This document shows, piece by piece, positions 34,727 to 45,144 of a DNA stretch of 64,000 nucleotides. Position numbers and translations under genes: made by a program. Every line of letters begins with the position of its first letter. Position 1 is the first letter of the stretch. This stretch comes from Sphingopyxis sp. 113P3 (lineage in GTDB: Bacteria; Pseudomonadota; Alphaproteobacteria; Sphingomonadales; Sphingomonadaceae), in the NCBI RefSeq assembly GCF_001278035.1, contig NZ_CP009452.1:4249501-4313500 (forward strand). Direction: 5' to 3'. The notes beneath the pieces were generated by a model. It searched no databases and had not been told where the DNA came from. It saw only the letters and a list, made by a program, of their open reading frames with translations.

Positions 34727-35353
34727 ATGAAGGTCAAGGTTCAGACCCTCGATGGCAAGGCTGGCGCCGACATCGATTTGAGCGACGACGTCTTTGGCGT
34801 CGATCCGCGTGCCGACATCCTGCACCGCGTTGTGGCGTGGCAGCTTGAAAAGCGCCGCGGTCCGGCCCGCGCCGCGCGCGAGCGCAGCGACGTCGCCCGC
34901 ACCGGCAAGAAGTTCGGTCGCCAGAAGGGCGGCGGTACGGCTCGCCACGGCGACCGCAAGGCACCGATCTTCATCGGCGGCGGCAAGGCGCATGGCCCCC
35001 GGGCCCGCACTTTCGGCCACGCGCTGAACAAGAAGATTCGCACTCTCGGCCTCAAGATGGCGCTGAGCGACAAGGCGAAGGGCGGCAAGCTCGTCGTCCT
35101 CGACACGCTCGAGCTCAAGGATGCCAAGACCAAGGCGCTCGCCGGCAAGCTCGGCAAGCTGGAGCTTGGCGGCCGCGCGCTGTTCATCGACGGCGACGCG
35201 GTTCATGCCAGCTTCGCTCAGGCGTCGGCCAACATCGTCGGCGTCGACGCGCTGCCCGCGATCGGTGCCAACGTCTACGACATTATCCGTGCCGACACGC
35301 TGGTCCTGACCCGCGCGGCGGTCGAAAAGCTGGAGGCACGCTGCAATGGCTAA
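34727..35353 (+). CDS. rplD: Ribosomal protein L4
   Basis: 50S protein lining the exit tunnel, 208 residues. It has the conserved tunnel loop [19 protein letters not shown] and the [25 protein letters not shown] segment. In E. coli L4 represses the S10 operon. It starts 2 bp after rplC and its end overlaps rplW by 8 bp. Confidence 0.99.
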   Translation: MKVKVQTLDGKAGADIDLSDDVFGVDPRADILHRVVAWQLEKRRGPARAARERSDVARTGKKFGRQKGGGTARHGDRKAPIFIGGGKAHGPRARTFGHALNKKIRTLGLKMALSDKAKGGKLVVLDTLELKDAKTKALAGKLGKLELGGRALFIDGDAVHASFAQASANIVGVDALPAIGANVYDIIRADTLVLTRAAVEKLEARCNG

Positions 35354-35654
35354 GGCAAAGACGGTCGACGCGCGTCACTATGACGTGATCCTCGCTCCGG
35401 TGATCACCGAAAAGTCGACGATGCTCAGCGAAAACAACGCGGTGGTGTTCCAGGTCGCGAACGACGCGACCAAGCCCGCCATCAAGGCCGCCGTCGAGGC
35501 GCTGTTCGATGTCAAGGTGATTGGCGTGAACACCCTCGTCACCAAGGGCAAGACCAAGCGCTGGAAGGGCAAGCCCTACACTCGCAGCGACGTGAAGAAG
35601 GCGATCGTTCGCCTGGCCGAAGGCCAGTCGATCGACGTCACCACGGGCGTCTGA
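35346..35654 (+). CDS. rplW: Ribosomal protein L23
   Basis: 50S protein at the tunnel exit, docking site for trigger factor and SRP, 102 residues. The conserved [17 protein letters not shown] start and [21 protein letters not shown] segment are clear. Starts inside the 3' end of rplD. Confidence 0.99.
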   Translation: MAKAKTVDARHYDVILAPVITEKSTMLSENNAVVFQVANDATKPAIKAAVEALFDVKVIGVNTLVTKGKTKRWKGKPYTRSDVKKAIVRLAEGQSIDVTTGV

Positions 35655-35676
35655 GCGTCAGGGGAAGGCAGAGAAA

Positions 35677-36513
35677 ATGGCACTCAAACATTATAACCCG
35701 ACCAGCCCCGCGCAGCGCGGCCTGATCCTCGTCGACAAGTCGTCGCTGTGGAAGGGCAAGCCCGTCAAGGCGCTGACCGAAGGCAAGCGCAAGACCGGTG
35801 GCCGCAATAACAAGGGTCATGTGACCTCGCGCGGGATCGCCGGCGGCCACAAGCAGAAGTACCGCTTCATCGACTTCAAGCGTCGCAAGTGGGACGTGCC
35901 GGCCACCGTTGAGCGTCTGGAATATGACCCCAACCGCACAGCGTTCATCGCGCTGGTGAAATATGAAGACGGCGAACTCGCCTATATTCTGGCGCCGCAG
36001 CGCCTGGCTGTCGGCGACACGATCGTCGCGGGCAAGAAGACCGACGTGAAGCCGGGGAATGCGATGGAGTTGTCGCAGATGCCCGTCGGCACGATCGTTC
36101 ACAATATCGAGATGAAGCCGGGCAAGGGTGGCCAGATCGCCCGTTCGGCCGGCACCTATGCGCAGGTCGTCGGTCGTGACCGGGGTCTCGTGATCGTGCG
36201 CCTCGGTTCGGGCGAACAGCGTTACATTCGCGGCGAGTGCATGGGCACGGTCGGCGCGGTGTCGAACCCCGACAACCAGAACACCAATCTGGGCAAGGCG
36301 GGCCGCAACCGCTGGCTCGGCAAGCGGCCGCTGACCCGCGGCGTCGCCAAGAACCCGGTCGACCACCCGCACGGCGGTGGTGAAGGCCGCACCTCGGGCG
36401 GCCGTCATCCGGTCACTCCGTGGGGCAAGCCGACCAAGGGCGCCCGGACCCGTCACAACAAGTCGACCGACAAGATGATCATCCGGTCGCGTCACGCGAA
36501 GAAGAAGAGGTAA
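35677..36513 (+). CDS. rplB: Ribosomal protein L2
   Basis: Large 50S protein needed for subunit joining and the peptidyl transferase centre, 278 residues. [20 protein letters not shown], the [10 protein letters not shown] segment and the [21 protein letters not shown] loop with the key histidine are intact. Confidence 0.99.
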   Translation: MALKHYNPTSPAQRGLILVDKSSLWKGKPVKALTEGKRKTGGRNNKGHVTSRGIAGGHKQKYRFIDFKRRKWDVPATVERLEYDPNRTAFIALVKYEDGELAYILAPQRLAVGDTIVAGKKTDVKPGNAMELSQMPVGTIVHNIEMKPGKGGQIARSAGTYAQVVGRDRGLVIVRLGSGEQRYIRGECMGTVGAVSNPDNQNTNLGKAGRNRWLGKRPLTRGVAKNPVDHPHGGGEGRTSGGRHPVTPWGKPTKGARTRHNKSTDKMIIRSRHAKKKR

Positions 36514-36516
36514 GCC

Positions 36517-36792
36517 ATGGCTCGCTCGGTCTGGAAGGGTCCGTTCGTGGACCTTCATCTCCTCAAGAAAGCCGAAACGGCCCAGGACGGCGGCAGCTCT
36601 GCCCCGATCAAGACCTGGTCGCGCCGGTCCACCATCCTGCCGCAGTTCGTCGGGCTCACCTTCAACGTCTACAACGGTCGCAAGTTCGTGCCGGTGTCGG
36701 TCAATGAAGACATGGTCGGCATGAAGCTGGGTGAATTTGCGCCGACGCGCTTCTTCCCCGGCCACGCGGCTGACAAGAAGGGCAAACGCTAA
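36517..36792 (+). CDS. rpsS: Ribosomal protein S19
   Basis: 30S head protein, 91 residues. It starts [17 protein letters not shown] and has [22 protein letters not shown]. Three bp after rplB. Stop overlaps the rplV start (TAATG). Confidence 0.99.
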   Translation: MARSVWKGPFVDLHLLKKAETAQDGGSSAPIKTWSRRSTILPQFVGLTFNVYNGRKFVPVSVNEDMVGMKLGEFAPTRFFPGHAADKKGKR

Positions 36793-37172
36793 TGGGCAAG
36801 GAAAAGTCCCCCCGCCGCGTTGCGGACAATGAGGCGCTCTCGGTCGGCACGCAGATTCGCGGTTCGGCTCAGAAGCTGAACCTCGTCGCCGCACTGATCC
36901 GCGGCCGCAAGGTCGAAGACGCGATGAACGTCCTCGCCTTCTCGAAGAAGGCCATGGCCGTTGACGTGCGCAAGGTTCTTGCGAGCGCGATCGCGAATGC
37001 CGAGAACAACCACAACCTCGACGTTGACGCACTGGTCGTCAAGGAAGCGAGCGTGGGCAAGTCGATCTCGATGAAGCGTTGGCACGCGCGTGGTCGCGGC
37101 AAGTCGACCCGGATCGTCAAGCCGTTCAGCCGCATCCGCATCGTCGTGCGCGAACAGGAAGAAGAGGCGTAA
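36792..37172 (+). CDS. rplV: Ribosomal protein L22
   Basis: 50S tunnel protein, 126 residues. [21 protein letters not shown] and the loop [21 protein letters not shown], which lines the macrolide region of the exit tunnel, are conserved. Confidence 0.99.
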   Translation: MGKEKSPRRVADNEALSVGTQIRGSAQKLNLVAALIRGRKVEDAMNVLAFSKKAMAVDVRKVLASAIANAENNHNLDVDALVVKEASVGKSISMKRWHARGRGKSTRIVKPFSRIRIVVREQEEEA

Positions 37173-37173
37173 G

Positions 37174-37881
37174 ATGGGCCAGAAGAGCAATCCGATCGGC
37201 CTGCGCCTGCAGGTCAACCGCACCTGGGACAGCCGCTGGTTCGCCGAGGGCCAGGACTATGGGCGCATGTTGGTCGAGGATCTGAAGATCCGCAAATATG
37301 TGTTCAAGACCCTGCCGCAGGCCGCGATCTCGAAGGTCGTGATCGAGCGTCCCGCGAAGCTGTGCCGCGTGTCGATCTATGCCGCTCGTCCGGGCGTCAT
37401 CATCGGCAAGAAGGGCGCCGACATCGAAAAGCTGCGCAAGACGCTGGGCGAGATGACGGGCAGCGACGTGTCGCTGAACATCGTCGAGATCCGCAAGCCC
37501 GAGGTTGACGCGAAGCTCGTCGGCCAGGGTATTGCTGACCAGCTCGAACGCCGCGTTGCGTTCCGTCGCGCGATGAAGCGTGCGGTCCAGTCGGCGATGC
37601 GTCTCGGCGCCGAAGGCATCCGCATCAACTGCGCTGGCCGTCTCGGCGGCGCGGAGATCGCGCGCACCGAATGGTACCGCGAAGGCCGTGTGCCGCTCCA
37701 CACTCTGCGCGCCAATGTCGACTATGCCGAGGCCGAAGCCCACACCGCCTATGGCGTGTGCGGGATCAAGGTCTGGATCTTCAAGGGCGAAATCCTGGGT
37801 CACGACCCGATGGCGACCGACCGGCTGATGCTCGACGCGCAGACGTCGGGTGTGCGCCCGGCGCGCGATGATCGCCGCTAA
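37174..37881 (+). CDS. rpsC: Ribosomal protein S3
   Basis: 30S mRNA-entry protein, 235 residues. [12 protein letters not shown] start, KH-domain [18 protein letters not shown] and the [20 protein letters not shown] motif are present. ATG at 37174, 1 bp after rplV; a longer upstream frame runs back through rplV and is ignored. Confidence 0.99.
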   Translation: MGQKSNPIGLRLQVNRTWDSRWFAEGQDYGRMLVEDLKIRKYVFKTLPQAAISKVVIERPAKLCRVSIYAARPGVIIGKKGADIEKLRKTLGEMTGSDVSLNIVEIRKPEVDAKLVGQGIADQLERRVAFRRAMKRAVQSAMRLGAEGIRINCAGRLGGAEIARTEWYREGRVPLHTLRANVDYAEAEAHTAYGVCGIKVWIFKGEILGHDPMATDRLMLDAQTSGVRPARDDRR

Positions 37882-37892
37882 GGACTGCTGAC

Positions 37893-38324
37893 ATGCTGCA
37901 ACCGAAAAAAACCAAGTTCCGCAAGGCCTTCAAGGGCCGCATCCACGGCAACGCCAAGGGCGGTACGGCGCTGAACTTCGGCTCCTACGGGCTGAAGGCG
38001 CTCGAACCCGAGCGCATCACCGCGCGTCAGATCGAGGCGGCACGCCGCGCGATCAGCCGCGCGATCAAGCGCCAGGGCCGTTTGTGGATCCGCGTATTTC
38101 CCGACGTCCCCGTGTCGTCGAAGCCTGCCGAAGTCCGCATGGGTAAGGGTAAGGGTTCGCCGGAATTCTGGGCCGCTCGCGTGAAGCCGGGCCGCATCCT
38201 GTTCGAACTCGACGGCGTTCCCGGACCCGTGGCCGCGCTGGCCTTCGAGCGTGCGGCCATGAAGCTGCCGATCAAGACGAAGGTCGTCGCCCGCCTCGGC
38301 GACACCTCGCACCTGGAGGGTTGA
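37893..38324 (+). CDS. rplP: Ribosomal protein L16
   Basis: 50S protein near the A-site tRNA, 143 residues. [16 protein letters not shown] start, [23 protein letters not shown] and [18 protein letters not shown] are conserved. It lies 11 bp after rpsC. Confidence 0.99.
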   Translation: MLQPKKTKFRKAFKGRIHGNAKGGTALNFGSYGLKALEPERITARQIEAARRAISRAIKRQGRLWIRVFPDVPVSSKPAEVRMGKGKGSPEFWAARVKPGRILFELDGVPGPVAALAFERAAMKLPIKTKVVARLGDTSHLEG

Positions 38325-38329
38325 GGGCC

Positions 38330-38533
38330 ATGGCCAAGACCGAAGATTTCAAGGCGAAGACGGACGACCAGCTGGCCGTCGAACTTGGCGAACTGAAGCG
38401 CGAAGCGTTCAACCTTCGCTTCCAGGCCGCAACTGGCCAGCTCGAAAAGCCGTCGCGGGTCAAGGAAGTGCGGCGTTCGATCGCCCGCATCAAGACCGTG
38501 CAGACCGAGCGTGCGCGCTCGGCCGCGAAGTAA
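38330..38533 (+). CDS. rpmC: Ribosomal protein L29
   Basis: Small helical 50S protein at the tunnel exit, 67 residues. [22 protein letters not shown] and the [15 protein letters not shown] helix fit. ATG at 38330 is chosen; an upstream TTG overlapping the rplP stop is unlikely. Confidence 0.98.
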   Translation: MAKTEDFKAKTDDQLAVELGELKREAFNLRFQAATGQLEKPSRVKEVRRSIARIKTVQTERARSAAK

Positions 38534-38544
38534 GGAGACACGTC

Positions 38545-38829
38545 ATGCCGAAGCGCATTCTGACCGGCACGGTGGTGTCCGACAAGGGCGACAAGACCGT
38601 TGTGGTGAAGGTCGAACGGAAGGTGAAGCACCCTCTGTACGGCAAGATCATCCGCCGCTCGAAGAAGTATCACGCCCATGATGAGGACAACAGCTTCAAG
38701 GCTGGCGAAACTGTCCGCATCGAAGAAACGCGTCCGATTTCGAAGCTGAAGACCTGGAAGGTGCTCGACAAAGTCGACACTCACAGCAAGCCGAAGGGCG
38801 CCGCTGCTCCCGCCGCGGCCGAAGGCTGA
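38545..38829 (+). CDS. rpsQ: Ribosomal protein S17
   Basis: 30S protein with an OB-fold, 94 residues. It starts [21 protein letters not shown], and [20 protein letters not shown] is conserved. A short alanine-rich tail ([13 protein letters not shown]) follows the core. Confidence 0.98.
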   Translation: MPKRILTGTVVSDKGDKTVVVKVERKVKHPLYGKIIRRSKKYHAHDEDNSFKAGETVRIEETRPISKLKTWKVLDKVDTHSKPKGAAAPAAAEG

Positions 38830-38888
38830 CAGACGTTCACGGAACCGCCGGGGCATCCCGGTAGGCCAAACAAGAAGGAAATGCATCG

Positions 38889-39257
38889 ATGATCCAGATG
38901 CAGTCACAATTGGAAGTCGCCGACAACAGCGGCGCGAAGCGCGTCCAGTGCATCAAGGTGCTGGGTGGGTCGAAGCGCCGCACCGCCGGCGTCGGCGACG
39001 TCATCGTCGTTTCGATCAAGGAAGCGCAGCCGCGCGGCAAGGTGAAGAAGGGCGACGTGCATCGCGCCGTGATCGTCCGCACCGCGAAGGATGTGCGCCG
39101 CGCCGATGGCTCGGTCATCCGTTTCGACAGCAATGCCGCCGTGCTCGTCAACAAGAACGAGGAGCCGATCGGCACCCGTATCTTCGGGCCCGTCGTCCGC
39201 GAGCTGCGCGGCAAGGGCTATATGAAGATCATCAGCCTGGCTCCGGAGGTGCTCTGA
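38889..39257 (+). CDS. rplN: Ribosomal protein L14
   Basis: 50S intersubunit bridge protein, 122 residues. [41 protein letters not shown] and [13 protein letters not shown] are conserved. First gene of the spc segment, 59 bp after rpsQ. Confidence 0.99.
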   Translation: MIQMQSQLEVADNSGAKRVQCIKVLGGSKRRTAGVGDVIVVSIKEAQPRGKVKKGDVHRAVIVRTAKDVRRADGSVIRFDSNAAVLVNKNEEPIGTRIFGPVVRELRGKGYMKIISLAPEVL

Positions 39258-39259
39258 CC

Positions 39260-39577
39260 ATGGCGAACAAGATCAAGAAGGGCGATACGGTCGTCGTCCT
39301 GTCCGGCAAGGACAAGGGCAAGACCGGCGAAGTGACGCAGAGCCTGCCGAAGGAAGGCAAGCTTGTCGTCGCGGGCGTCAACATCATCACGCGCCACCGC
39401 AAGCCGACCCAGCAGAATCCGCAGGGCGGACTCGAGCGCAAGGAAGCGCCGTTGTTCGCGAGCAAGGTTGCTCTGGCCGATCCGAAGACCGGCAAGCCCA
39501 CGCGCGTCCGCTTTGAAACCAAGGACGGCAAGAAGGTCCGCGTGGCCGTGAAGTCCGGGGAGACGATCAATGGCTGA
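39260..39577 (+). CDS. rplX: Ribosomal protein L24
   Basis: 50S assembly initiator, 105 residues. [20 protein letters not shown] (KOW motif) and the [12 protein letters not shown] segment are clear. ATG at 39260, 2 bp after rplN; its end overlaps rplE by 8 bp. Confidence 0.98.
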   Translation: MANKIKKGDTVVVLSGKDKGKTGEVTQSLPKEGKLVVAGVNIITRHRKPTQQNPQGGLERKEAPLFASKVALADPKTGKPTRVRFETKDGKKVRVAVKSGETING

Positions 39578-40148
39578 CAAATATACCCCGCGCATGCGCA
39601 AGCTTTATGACGACAAGATCGTCAAGGCGATGACCGAGAAGTTCGGTTACAAGAATGCGATGGAAGTGCCGAAGCTTGAGAAGATCACGCTCAACATGGG
39701 CGTGGGCGACGCGGTGCAGGACAAGAAGAAGGTCGAGATCGCGGCTGCCGAAATGGAGCTGATCGCGGGACAGAAGCCCGTCGTGACCAAGGCGAAGAAG
39801 TCGATCGCCCAGTTCAAGCTGCGCGAAGGCATGCCAATCGGTTGCAAGGTCACGCTGCGCCGCGAACGCATGTACGAGTTTCTCGACCGGCTGATCACCA
39901 TTGCGATGCCGCGCATCCGCGACTTCCGCGGCGTGTCGGCGACGAGCTTTGACGGTCGTGGCAACTATGCCATGGGCCTGAAAGAGCAGATCATCTTCCC
40001 CGAGATCAACTATGACCGCATCGACACGGTGCGCGGCATGGACGTGATCGTCACCACCACCGCTCGCACCGACGAAGAGGCCCGCGAACTGCTCCGGCTG
40101 TTCGGCTTCCCCTTCCCGATCGAAGCGCAGGAAAAGGAAGCCGCCTGA
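39570..40148 (+). CDS. rplE: Ribosomal protein L5
   Basis: 50S central protuberance protein that binds 5S rRNA, 192 residues. [37 protein letters not shown] and the ISDF-like [20 protein letters not shown] segment fit. Confidence 0.99.
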   Translation: MADKYTPRMRKLYDDKIVKAMTEKFGYKNAMEVPKLEKITLNMGVGDAVQDKKKVEIAAAEMELIAGQKPVVTKAKKSIAQFKLREGMPIGCKVTLRRERMYEFLDRLITIAMPRIRDFRGVSATSFDGRGNYAMGLKEQIIFPEINYDRIDTVRGMDVIVTTTARTDEEARELLRLFGFPFPIEAQEKEAA

Positions 40149-40200
40149 TCCCCGCGCGGGACCAGGCAGGCTCTTTCAAGAAGGAAAGAGAACTTAAGTC

Positions 40201-40506
40201 ATGGCGAAACTGAGTTCGGTGAACAAGAACGAGCGTCGCAAGAAGCTGGTGAAGAAATATGCCGGCCGTTATGCGAAGCTGAAGGCGATTGCGGCGGATA
40301 CGTCGCTCGACGATAGCGAGCGTCTCATCGCGCGCCTCAAGATGGCGGAAATTCCGCGCAACGGTAACCCGACCCGCATCCGCAACCGGTGCGAGCTGAC
40401 GGGCCGTCCGCGCGCCTATTATCGCAAATTCCGGCTGTGCCGTATCCAGCTCCGCGATCTGGCCAACAAGGGCCTGATCCCCGGTGTTGTGAAGTCGAGC
40501 TGGTAA
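40201..40506 (+). CDS. rpsN: Ribosomal protein S14
   Basis: 30S head protein, 101 residues. Conserved [17 protein letters not shown] and [23 protein letters not shown]. It lacks the C-x2-C zinc pairs, so it is the zinc-free long form. ATG at 40201. Confidence 0.99.
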   Translation: MAKLSSVNKNERRKKLVKKYAGRYAKLKAIAADTSLDDSERLIARLKMAEIPRNGNPTRIRNRCELTGRPRAYYRKFRLCRIQLRDLANKGLIPGVVKSSW

Positions 40507-40518
40507 GGGACTTAACAG

Positions 40519-40923
40519 ATGGCAATGACCGATCCCCTGGGTGATATGCTCACCCGCATCCGCAACGGCCAGCAGGCGAAGAAGGACAGCGTCCTGACGC
40601 CGGCTTCGACGCTGCGCGTCCGCGTTCTCGATGTTCTTCAGCGCGAAGGCTATATCCGCGGCTACAGCGAAGAAGCGCTGGGCTCGAAGGGTCAGCACAA
40701 GGGCATCCGCATCGAGCTCAAATATTTCGAGGGTCAGCCGGCGATCCGCCACGTGGCCCGCGTCTCGAAGCCGGGCCGCCGCGTCTATTCGGGGTCGAAG
40801 GACCTGCCGATCGTGCGCAACGGCCTCGGCATCACCATCGTGTCGACTCCGCGCGGCGTTCTCTCGGACGCCGAAGCCCGCGAGCATAATGTCGGCGGCG
40901 AAGTGCTGGCGGAGGTGTTCTGA
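40519..40923 (+). CDS. rpsH: Ribosomal protein S8
   Basis: 30S assembly protein and, in E. coli, translational repressor of the spc operon, 134 residues. [20 protein letters not shown] and the C-terminal [20 protein letters not shown] are conserved. Stop overlaps the rplF start. Confidence 0.99.
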   Translation: MAMTDPLGDMLTRIRNGQQAKKDSVLTPASTLRVRVLDVLQREGYIRGYSEEALGSKGQHKGIRIELKYFEGQPAIRHVARVSKPGRRVYSGSKDLPIVRNGLGITIVSTPRGVLSDAEAREHNVGGEVLAEVF

Positions 40924-41456
40924 TGTCGCGCATTGGTAAAAAGGCAGTGGAGATCCCGAGCGGCGTCAGCGCCGCGATCGACGGCGGCCAGCTGTCGGTC
41001 AAGGGCCCCAAGGGCACGCTCTCCATGCCGCTTTCCGACAACATCAAATATGATGTCGCCGAGGGCAGCATCTCGGTCCAGCCCGCAAATGACAGCCGTG
41101 AAGCGCGAGCCTTCTGGGGCATGCAGCGTACGCTGGTTCAGAACCTGATCACGGGCGTGACCGAGGGTTTCACCAAGGTGCTCGAGATCACCGGCGTCGG
41201 CTATCGCGCCAACGCGCAGGGCAAGAATCTCAAGCTGCAGCTCGGCTACAGCCACGATGTCGATTTCGCGGTGCCCGAGGGCATCGAGATCAAGACGCCG
41301 GATAACACGACGATCGAGATCAGCGGCATCGACAAGCAGAAGGTCGGCCAGGTCGCGGCGGAAATCCGCCGCTGGCGCAAGCCTGAACCCTATAAGGGCA
41401 AGGGCATCAAATATCGCGGCGAGTACATCTTCCGCAAAGAAGGCAAGAAGAAGTAA
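40923..41456 (+). CDS. rplF: Ribosomal protein L6
   Basis: 50S protein near the factor-binding centre, 177 residues. [20 protein letters not shown] start and the [20 protein letters not shown] signature are present. It starts at TGATG overlap with rpsH. Confidence 0.99.
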   Translation: MSRIGKKAVEIPSGVSAAIDGGQLSVKGPKGTLSMPLSDNIKYDVAEGSISVQPANDSREARAFWGMQRTLVQNLITGVTEGFTKVLEITGVGYRANAQGKNLKLQLGYSHDVDFAVPEGIEIKTPDNTTIEISGIDKQKVGQVAAEIRRWRKPEPYKGKGIKYRGEYIFRKEGKKK

Positions 41457-41459
41457 GCC

Positions 41460-41813
41460 ATGGCACATCTTACCCCTTTCCAGAAGCGGCGCCAGCGCGT
41501 CCGCACCGCGCTCCGCCAGCGTGCCGCAGGGCGTCCGCGCCTGTCGGTGCACCGTTCGGGTCGTCACATCTATGCGCAGCTCATCGATGACGCCGCCGGC
41601 GCGACGCTGGTCGCAGCCTCGACGCTCGACAAGGATGTGCGCGGCAAGTCCGGCGCGACCACCGCGGCGGCTGCCGACGTCGGCAAGCGCATCGCCGCTG
41701 CCGCCAAGAAGGCGGGCGTGACGCAGGTCGTGTTCGACCGCGGCGGCTTCCTGTTCCACGGGCGCATCAAGGCGCTGGCCGACGCGGCGCGCGAAGGCGG
41801 ATTGGAGTTCTAA
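41460..41813 (+). CDS. rplR: Ribosomal protein L18
   Basis: 5S rRNA-binding 50S protein, 117 residues. [33 protein letters not shown] and [20 protein letters not shown] are conserved. Stop overlaps rpsE start by one base. Confidence 0.99.
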   Translation: MAHLTPFQKRRQRVRTALRQRAAGRPRLSVHRSGRHIYAQLIDDAAGATLVAASTLDKDVRGKSGATTAAAADVGKRIAAAAKKAGVTQVVFDRGGFLFHGRIKALADAAREGGLEF

Positions 41814-42508
41814 TGATGGCAGACGAAGTTCAGAACGCCGAAGGCGCCCCCGAGGCGACCGAAAACACCGGCGCTCCCCGCCGTGGCCGGGGCGGCCGAG
41901 ACGGCGGTCGCGGGGGTCGTGACGGGGGCCGTGGCCGCCGCGACGACCGTCGCCCGCGCGATGAGGATGGTGGCGAGGAGCTGATCGAAAAGCTCGTGCA
42001 CATCAACCGGGTCTCGAAGACGGTGAAGGGCGGCAAGCGCTTTGGTTTCGCCGCGCTCGTCGTCGTCGGTGACGGCAAGGGCCGCGCGGGTTTCGGCCAT
42101 GGCAAGGCGCGCGAAGTGCCCGAGGCGATCTCGAAGGCTACCGCTGCGGCGAAGAAGGCGATGATTCGCGTTCCGCTTCGCGACGGCCGCACGCTGCACC
42201 ATGACGGTCGCGGTCACTTCGGTGCCGGGAACGTCACCGTCCGTTCGGCGCCTGCAGGGACCGGCATCATCGCCGGCGGCCCGATGCGCGCCGTGTTCGA
42301 ATCGCTGGGCGTTGCCGACGTGGTGACCAAGTCGGTCGGCACCTCGAACCCCTACAACATGATCCGCGCGACCTTCGAGGCGCTGGGCGAACAGACCAGC
42401 CCGAAGTCGGTTGCACAGCGTCGCGGCAAGAAGGTTTCGGACCTGATCAAGCGCGGCGGTGCGTCGGATCGTGTTGCCGAGGCCGAAGCCGCGGCGGTGA
42501 CGGAGTAA
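41813..42508 (+). CDS. rpsE: Ribosomal protein S5 with RGG-rich N-terminal extension
   Basis: 30S protein of the mRNA entry and fidelity centre, 231 residues, about 65 longer than E. coli S5. The core begins [20 protein letters not shown] near residue 58. The first ~55 residues form an extension with repeated RGGRDGG units ([20 protein letters not shown] region), likely disordered and basic. Two adjacent ATGs could start it. The core motifs [15 protein letters not shown] type segment is intact. Confidence 0.98.
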   Translation: MMADEVQNAEGAPEATENTGAPRRGRGGRDGGRGGRDGGRGRRDDRRPRDEDGGEELIEKLVHINRVSKTVKGGKRFGFAALVVVGDGKGRAGFGHGKAREVPEAISKATAAAKKAMIRVPLRDGRTLHHDGRGHFGAGNVTVRSAPAGTGIIAGGPMRAVFESLGVADVVTKSVGTSNPYNMIRATFEALGEQTSPKSVAQRRGKKVSDLIKRGGASDRVAEAEAAAVTE

Positions 42509-42512
42509 GACA

Positions 42513-42698
42513 ATGGCTGACAAGAAGATCAAGATCCGCCAGATCGGCTCGCCGATCCGTCGTCCCAAGGACCAGCGCAAGATCCTGACCGGCCTCGGCC
42601 TGGGCAAGATGCACCGCGAGGTCGAACTGGTCGACACCCCGGAAGTGCGCGGCATGATCCGCAAGGTTCCGCACATGGTGGAAGTGATCGAGGGCTAG
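42513..42698 (+). CDS. rpmD: Ribosomal protein L30
   Basis: Small 50S protein, 61 residues. [19 protein letters not shown] and [19 protein letters not shown] are typical. Four bp after rpsE. Confidence 0.97.
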   Translation: MADKKIKIRQIGSPIRRPKDQRKILTGLGLGKMHREVELVDTPEVRGMIRKVPHMVEVIEG

Positions 42699-42704
42699 AG
42701 GCGG

Positions 42705-42911
42705 ATGAAGCTATACCGCCTGCTGACCGGTCCCGACGACGCCGCCTTTTGTGCGCGCGTCGAGGGACTGCTCAACCGGGGGTGGCAGCTTCACGGCAGC
42801 CCGTCGATTACCAATGTCGATGGTCGCGGCTATGTCGCCCAGGCCATCGTGATGGAAAAGGCCGGGCCCTATCCCGGCTTTCAGCCGTCGAGTGAAATTG
42901 AACCGGACTGA
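42705..42911 (+). CDS. DUF1737 small protein inserted in the spc operon
   Basis: Protein of 68 residues with the DUF1737 pattern: KLYRLLTGPDDAAFCARVE, GWQLHGSPSI and AQAIVMEKAGPYPGF. Function unknown. It lies 6 bp after rpmD and 48 bp before rplO, in the ribosomal operon and on the same strand, so it must be co-transcribed. rpmD and rplO are normally adjacent. Confidence 0.85.
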   Translation: MKLYRLLTGPDDAAFCARVEGLLNRGWQLHGSPSITNVDGRGYVAQAIVMEKAGPYPGFQPSSEIEPD

Positions 42912-42959
42912 TTTTTCAAGAATCGGTCCCCGCGCGAACACAGCGAAAGCGAGTGCAAT

Positions 42960-43451
42960 ATGACTATCAAGCTCAACGATCTTCGTGACAATAATGGCGC
43001 CCGCAAGGGCCGGATGCGCGTCGGACGCGGCATCGGCTCGGGCAAGGGCAAGACCGGCGGCCGCGGCCAGAAGGGCCAGAAGAGCCGCTCGGGCGTCTCG
43101 ATCAATGGCTTCGAAGGCGGCCAGATGCCGCTTCACATGCGCATCCCGAAGCGCGGCTTCAACAACATCTTCGCCAAGGATTTTGCGATCGTGAACCTCG
43201 GTCAGGTCCAGAAGCTGGTTGATGCGAAGAAGCTCGACCCGAAGGCGACCGTCGACCATGCGGCACTCAAGGCGGCTGGCGTGGCGCGCGGCGGCAAGGA
43301 CGGCGTCCGCCTCCTCGCCAAGGGCGAACTGACCGCAAAGCTGAGCTTTGCCGTCGCCGGCGCTTCGAAGGGCGCAATTGCGGCGGTCGAGAAGGCCGGC
43401 GGCAAGGTCGAGCTTCCCGCAGCTGCCGCGGAAGAGGCGAAGGCCGAGTAA
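42960..43451 (+). CDS. rplO: Ribosomal protein L15
   Basis: 50S assembly protein, 163 residues. [20 protein letters not shown] start, then the glycine-rich [20 protein letters not shown] and the IPKRGFNN motif. ATG at 42960. An alanine-rich tail ends it. Confidence 0.99.
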   Translation: MTIKLNDLRDNNGARKGRMRVGRGIGSGKGKTGGRGQKGQKSRSGVSINGFEGGQMPLHMRIPKRGFNNIFAKDFAIVNLGQVQKLVDAKKLDPKATVDHAALKAAGVARGGKDGVRLLAKGELTAKLSFAVAGASKGAIAAVEKAGGKVELPAAAAEEAKAE

Positions 43452-43459
43452 TCGAGGAC

Positions 43460-43494
43460 AAGGGCGGATCCCGCGGGGGTTCGCCCTTTGTCAT
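43460..43494 (+). terminator. Hairpin after rplO
   Basis: AAGGGCGGA (43460-43468) pairs with TTCGCCCTT (43480-43488), one G-T pair, followed by TGTCATT. A partial terminator is plausible and would lower secY-adk expression relative to the ribosomal genes. Confidence 0.45.
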
Positions 43495-43725
43495 TGAACG
43501 GCACCTATTTTCCCGCTTGTGTCGAGCGCAATCGAGACACGCCTCGGGACAACGAAAGCCTGACAGGCCTCTCGACTTCCGGACGCGAACGGGCAATGAA
43601 AGCGGGTGTTCGGTATCGGTCTACCGCTTATGTAGGGCCTTTCCCCTTGCGCTTCGTGACCGCCGAACGCACATAGGCGCCGGGTCGCGGGGGGCGCGGT
43701 CCGGACATTCCTGAGGAAACTACCC

Positions 43726-45099
43726 ATGGCCTCTCGCGCCGACCAGTTTGCATCCAGCCTGAACTTTTCCAAGTTCGGCCAGGCGACCGAGCTCAAGAAC
43801 CGCATCTGGTTCACCATCGGCGCTCTGATCGTCTTCCGCTTCCTCTCCTATGTGCCGCTGCCTGGCGTCGACCCCGTTGCACTCTCGCAGCTCTACAACC
43901 AGGCGGCCTCGGGCGGCGTGCTCGACATCTTCAACACTTTCTCGGGCGGGAGCCTCGAGCGCATGAGTATCATCGCGCTCGGGGTCATGCCCTACATCAC
44001 TGCGTCGATCGTCGTTCAGCTGGCGGCGGCGCTGTCGCCGAGCCTTGCTGCCCTCAAGAAGGAGGGCGAGAGCGGCCGCAAGAAACTGAACCAATATACA
44101 CGCTACGGCACGGTCGCGCTGACCGCGATCCAGGGCTATTTCATCGCCGCCGGGCTCGAAACGCTGGGAGCGAGCCAGGGCGTCGCCGCGGTCGTCGACC
44201 CCGGCATGCTGTTCCGCATCGGCGCGGTCATCAGCATCGTCGGCGGCACGCTTTTCCTGATGTGGCTCGGCGAGCAGATCACCAGCCGCGGCATCGGCAA
44301 CGGTGTCTCGCTGATCATCATGGCGGGCATTCTGGCCCAGCTGCCGCGCAGCTTTGCCCAGATGTTCACCCAGGTCCGCGAAGGCTCGATGGGAGGCGGC
44401 ACCATCATTGCCGTGGTCGGGGGCGCTGTCGCCATCATCGCCTTTATCGCCTTCATGGAACTCGCGCAGCGCCGCGTTCTTGTTCAATATCCGAAGCGCG
44501 CGACCCAGCGCGGCGGGATGCAGGCTGACCGCAGCCATCTGCCGCTGAAGGTCAACACCTCGGGTGTGATTCCGCCTATCTTCGCCTCGTCGCTGCTTCT
44601 GATGCCGCTCACGGTCACCCAGATGATGGGGCAGAATGTTCAGGGCGATTCGGCGTGGGGCGATTTTCTGATCACCCTCAATCAGTATCTCGCGCACGGC
44701 CAACCGCTTTACATGGCGCTCTATGCGCTGGGGATCATCTTCTTCTGCTTCTTCTACGTCGCCGTCGTCTTCAATCCCGAGGAGACCGCCGACAATCTGA
44801 AGCGTCAGAACGGCTTCATTCCCGGCATTCGCCCCGGCAAGAACACCGCCGCCTATCTCGACTTCGTGCTGACCCGCATCACCGTGATCGGGGCCGCCTA
44901 TCTGGCGTTGATCTGCCTGGTGCCCGAATATTTTATCGCGCAGTCGGGCCTGCCCTTCCAGCTCGGCGGCACCAGCTTGCTGATCATCGTCAATGTGACG
45001 ATCGACACGATCACGCAGATCCAGAGCCACATGCTCGCACACCAATATGGCGACCTGATCAAGAAAGCCAAATTGAAGGGCGGCGTTGCGCGGCGCTGA
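43726..45099 (+). CDS. secY: SecY, protein translocase channel subunit
   Basis: Ten-helix inner-membrane channel for protein export, 457 residues. TM helix 1 (IWFTIGALIVFRFLSYVPLPG), the plug-like GGSLERMSIIALGVMPYI and conserved cytoplasmic loops (RRVLVQYPKRATQRGGMQ) fit. It follows rplO after 274 bp of gene-free DNA that has a hairpin and perhaps its own promoter (TTGCGC-17-CACATA at 43647-43675, weak). Confidence 0.98.
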   Translation: MASRADQFASSLNFSKFGQATELKNRIWFTIGALIVFRFLSYVPLPGVDPVALSQLYNQAASGGVLDIFNTFSGGSLERMSIIALGVMPYITASIVVQLAAALSPSLAALKKEGESGRKKLNQYTRYGTVALTAIQGYFIAAGLETLGASQGVAAVVDPGMLFRIGAVISIVGGTLFLMWLGEQITSRGIGNGVSLIIMAGILAQLPRSFAQMFTQVREGSMGGGTIIAVVGGAVAIIAFIAFMELAQRRVLVQYPKRATQRGGMQADRSHLPLKVNTSGVIPPIFASSLLLMPLTVTQMMGQNVQGDSAWGDFLITLNQYLAHGQPLYMALYALGIIFFCFFYVAVVFNPEETADNLKRQNGFIPGIRPGKNTAAYLDFVLTRITVIGAAYLALICLVPEYFIAQSGLPFQLGGTSLLIIVNVTIDTITQIQSHMLAHQYGDLIKKAKLKGGVARR

Positions 45100-45144
45100 C
45101 CGGTCGGTTAGGTCCGCCTGGACGGAACGGAAACAGGGGCTTTC

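Noticed and set aside
40751..40760. CCACGTGG palindrome inside rpsH as a fourth parS
   Set aside because: Only the central 8 bp match; the flanks do not fit TGTTNC...GNAACA. Chance in coding sequence.
43647..43675. secY promoter TTGCGC-17-CACATA
   Set aside because: Weak match to both boxes; mentioned in the secY entry but not called as a separate feature.
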